Positions 62,197-64,000 of a stretch of DNA of 64,000 bases are shown in pieces. The translations under genes were made by a program, and so were the position numbers. The DNA is from JAFAHS01 sp046728175. Lineage in GTDB: Bacteria; Desulfobacterota; Binatia; Binatales; Binataceae. Under the pieces are notes generated by a model. That model saw only the letters and a list, made by a program, of their open reading frames with translations. It did no database searches and was not told the origin of the DNA. Position 1 is the stretch's first letter; each line of letters opens with the position of its first letter. Location: contig JBKPEA010000100.1 of NCBI GenBank assembly GCA_046728175.1, forward strand, positions 1 through 64,000. The letters are read 5' to 3'.

Positions 62197-62242
62197 CTAA
62201 AAAACAGCGGCACGGCGCATTTCTGGCGCCGTGCCGCTTTAT
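62197..62242. terminator. Bidirectional rho-independent terminator
   Basis: AGCGGCACGGCGC (62206-62218) pairs with GCGCCGTGCCGCT (62226-62238), a perfect 13-bp stem with a 7-base loop. On the plus strand TTTATTC follows; on the minus strand TGTTTTTTAGG follows. It sits between the convergent lipoprotein gene and the HTH-like gene. Confidence 0.9.
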
Positions 62243-62275
62243 TCTGAGTTGATGGTTGTGCTTGCGACCGAGAGC

Positions 62276-62707
62276 TCAGGCGCGAGCTGCGCGCTTGTTC
62301 TCACGCCGGGAGGGAGCACTGATACGCCCACTGCGCACCACCGGGGAACGCCGCGCCAGGCGACGGGTTGAAATCCCCGCAAGCTGCTGACTGCGCCATT
62401 CCTTCAGTCCGCGGCGCAAAAACTGCGGCTCGATTCCAAGCGTTTCGCACACCGTCTCGAACGAGAAAGGACCCTCGCCCCCTTCACCGCACAGCCAGGT
62501 CTCCGCCTCCTGGAACAGGCGCTTGCGCGCCCCACCCTTGGCATCGGCGTTGTTCTGAAAGCAGCGCAGAGCGTCCTCCAGAATAGCCATCATTAGCTTC
62601 TTTACGGGCCGAATTGTGCTGTCATCTCGGCGACTGTCGTAGAATTGTTCAGGCGTCAAGACGTCCGGAACAAAAAGCGATCCCAGTGAGCTGTTTTCCC
62701 ATTCCAT
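62276..62707 (-). CDS. Hypothetical protein with a helix-turn-helix-like segment
   Basis: The 143-residue protein starts MEWENSSLGSLFVPDVL, has a helical middle (KKLMMAILEDALRCFQ, EAETWL) and a C-terminal helix pair FSFETVCETLGIEPQFLRRGLKEWR that looks like a helix-turn-helix. A basic Arg/Ser tail follows. I recall similar unnamed proteins in acidobacterial and delta-proteobacterial genomes, but no function. ATG 62707 is chosen over 62737. Confidence 0.65.
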   Translation of the reverse strand: MEWENSSLGSLFVPDVLTPEQFYDSRRDDSTIRPVKKLMMAILEDALRCFQNNADAKGGARKRLFQEAETWLCGEGGEGPFSFETVCETLGIEPQFLRRGLKEWRSQQLAGISTRRLARRSPVVRSGRISAPSRRENKRAARA

Positions 62708-62737
62708 GTTATTGATCCTGTCCCTCAATCCCCGCAC

Positions 62738-63040
62738 TTTGTCCTTAGACTACAACAAATATAAGCGGGTCGCGGCTCTTCCTTCTGCTATTTTTCACTT
62801 TTTTCGAGCAAAAATCGTGCCCGAAGCTTTCTAATTTGGGAGCCGAACAAATCGCGGTAGAACTTATCGATTAGCGGGGCTACTCGATAGTTGGATCAGT
62901 CCTGCTTCCGCCTTTTGCGAATCGATCCGCATTTCGCAAACCGCGTAAAGGCGGGTCGGTAATCCATATGCGCGGGCGGAAGCCGCCTCTGCTCGGGCAA
63001 AGGCCAGCGCCGCCCCCGCTTCTGCGCGCCCGTCTTAATA
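62738..63040. other. Intergenic region without a supported gene
   Basis: The 303 bases upstream of the HTH-like gene include an AT-rich patch near 62750-62765 that may hold its promoter. A 62-codon frame at 62896-63084 is not credible: it has no ribosome site and overlaps the next gene. No terminator with a T-run was seen for the LON-domain gene. Confidence 0.5.
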
Positions 63041-63712
63041 TTACTGGACATTGTCGGGGCCGCCTCCGGTCCCGCCCGGTCCAAGCTTGCGCTCTTCGAG
63101 CTTGAAGCTCAGGACATCAATGAGACAATCGGCCCGGCCAGCGAAGGCCTCCAGTATGGTTTGCTTTTCCAGCGGGGTCACGTCGAGATGAAAAGACAGA
63201 AAATTGATCAACTCCGCGCCCCGAAACCCACGCTCCTCGACTAGTGCTCGCCACGCTTCCTGCGCGGGGGCACCAAAATAACTAAACAGCACTTCACGCA
63301 GGCCCTCCAGGGTTTCCGAGTCGCAATCCAAGGCCTCACGAGCAACCGGACACCACTCGACTTCCGCCTGCCGGTAGGAGCGCTCGCGGATCTCGTGCCG
63401 GACGCGGAACTCCGAGATTCCCTGCAGCACCAGGTTGAAGCGCCCCTCGGGAAGCTGGACCAACTCTTCTATTCTGCCCGCACACCCGACTTCGAAAATA
63501 TCGGGATACGCGTGGTAGCTCTCTTGCGTAACGTAGTCCTGCTGCCACTCGCCCTTGAGCAGGATCATCCCGATTAATCCATCGCCTGCTGCGGCATCCG
63601 CCACCATCTCGCTGTAGCGAGGCTCAAAGATGTGCAGCGGAACCTTGATTCCCGGAAACAGTACCAGGTTCGGCAGCGGAAAGAGCGGAATAATTCTGGG
63701 AAAGTCAGACAC
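63041..63712 (-). CDS. LON substrate-binding-domain protein
   Basis: The 223-residue protein is a free-standing LON N-terminal domain: IIPLFPLPNLVLFPGIKVPLHIFEPRY, DIFEVGCAGRIEELVQLPEGRFNLVLQG, and a helical C-terminal part (INFLSFHLDVTPLEKQTILEA). The ATPase and protease domains of Lon are absent. The role of such proteins is unclear. It is divergent from the hydroxylase gene at the window edge. Confidence 0.9.
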   Translation of the reverse strand: MSDFPRIIPLFPLPNLVLFPGIKVPLHIFEPRYSEMVADAAAGDGLIGMILLKGEWQQDYVTQESYHAYPDIFEVGCAGRIEELVQLPEGRFNLVLQGISEFRVRHEIRERSYRQAEVEWCPVAREALDCDSETLEGLREVLFSYFGAPAQEAWRALVEERGFRGAELINFLSFHLDVTPLEKQTILEAFAGRADCLIDVLSFKLEERKLGPGGTGGGPDNVQ

Positions 63713-63868
63713 AATCTGTCACTTCGAGATTAAAACCGGAGCGCCCGACCCGTCAAGGTGAACAGCTTTCCCTGCTCGCGCGCGATAGTGTCCGGCCGGC
63801 TCTGGGATCTAGCGATTCCAAGGCGTTATAAGTATTAGGCGGCCGACCCGCAAATCGGAACCATTCCA

Positions 63869-64000
63869 ATGGGTGCGCGCTCGGGCAACAACTATCTTTC
63901 TGCACTCAAGAAGCTTGGGGCCGAAATCTGGCTCGGCAATGAACCCATCCGCGATGTGACATCCCATCCCGCATTTGCCGCTCGCGCGCGCGCCACCGCC
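63869..64000 (+). CDS. 4-hydroxyphenylacetate 3-hydroxylase family protein (N-terminus only)
   Basis: The first 44 residues read MGARSGNNYLSALKKLGAEI, then WLGNEPIRDVTSHPAFAARARA. The Y-x-x-x-L, the E-I-W and the D-V-T-x-H-P-A-F motif are typical of the N-terminus of HpaB-type flavin hydroxylases. The gene runs off the window. An in-frame TAG at 63836 fixes ATG 63869 as the first start. Such FADH2 enzymes hydroxylate phenols; the substrate cannot be told here. Confidence 0.8.
   Translation, partial: MGARSGNNYLSALKKLGAEIWLGNEPIRDVTSHPAFAARARATA

Noticed and set aside
1..64000. CRISPR arrays, insertion sequences, prophage or integrase genes
   Set aside because: No repeated spacers, transposase motifs or att-like duplications were seen; the gene set is core metabolism throughout.

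Overview
The window is high-GC bacterial chromosome, densely packed with housekeeping genes. It shows no rRNA, no recognisable tRNA, no CRISPR array and no insertion sequence. Gene content suggests an uncultured delta-proteobacteria-like or Candidatus Binatota (Desulfobacterota_B)-type lineage. The pointers are a cofC gene for coenzyme F420, an F420-type LLM oxidoreductase, an Mla lipid transport operon typical of a Gram-negative envelope, a paired acyl-CoA dehydrogenase cluster, and the start of a 4-hydroxyphenylacetate 3-hydroxylase-type gene at the right edge. This placement is inferred from gene content, not from phylogeny.

Layout, left to right. Positions 1-4.5 kb: an HPP-family membrane protein, then a leftward bufferin operon (precursor bufA2, MNIO maturase bufB, partner bufC), divergent from an ECF sigma factor and a zinc-finger anti-sigma factor with an exported, cysteine-bearing domain. 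This looks like a metal-stress RiPP metallophore system with its own switch and is the most interesting locus. Positions 4.7-12.3 kb: a leftward purine block (purB, purC, purS, purQ, purL, purF) and dut. Positions 12.5-17.7 kb: an M16 protease, pnp and rpsO leftward, then a zinc-ribbon PH-domain protein and rnhB rightward. Positions 17.8-24.4 kb: a complete pyruvate dehydrogenase and lipoylation block (pdhA, pdhB, pdhC, lpdA, lipB, lipA). Positions 24.7-29.1 kb: leftward cofC, mlaE, mlaF, mlaD, mlaC, mlaA, ended by a clear terminator.

Positions 29.3-34.7 kb: a TPR/SH3 lipoprotein, a dienelactone-hydrolase-like protein, a DnaQ-GIY-YIG fusion nuclease, sufT, and rplU-rpmA with a strong terminator. 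Positions 34.7-41.7 kb: the LLM oxidoreductase, obgE, proB, proA, nadD, rsfS, a DUF72 protein and a DOPA 4,5-dioxygenase-like protein. Positions 41.8-49.1 kb: a long leftward run with two acyl-CoA dehydrogenases, two enoyl-CoA hydratases, an acyl-CoA ligase, a tiny Cys4 protein, a ferritin-like protein, and two genes that each carry a single-base frameshift (a YeaQ-type membrane protein and a P-loop ATPase). Positions 49.4-58.7 kb: an amidohydrolase, a second tiny Cys-rich protein, a YgfZ-like protein, a small membrane protein, a secreted two-repeat protein, efp with an unusual tip loop, a THUMP methyltransferase, an SPL-type radical SAM protein, a TolB-like propeller and an isolated Tat-exported Rieske protein. 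Positions 59-64 kb: an acetyltransferase-like protein, dodecin, an MBL-fold hydrolase, a lipoprotein, a bidirectional terminator, an HTH-like hypothetical, a LON-substrate-binding-domain protein and the truncated hydroxylase.

Several products depend on iron-sulfur clusters (PurF, LipA, the SPL enzyme, Rieske), alongside the assembly or repair factors SufT and YgfZ. All function calls rest on motif recognition by eye; no database search was run.
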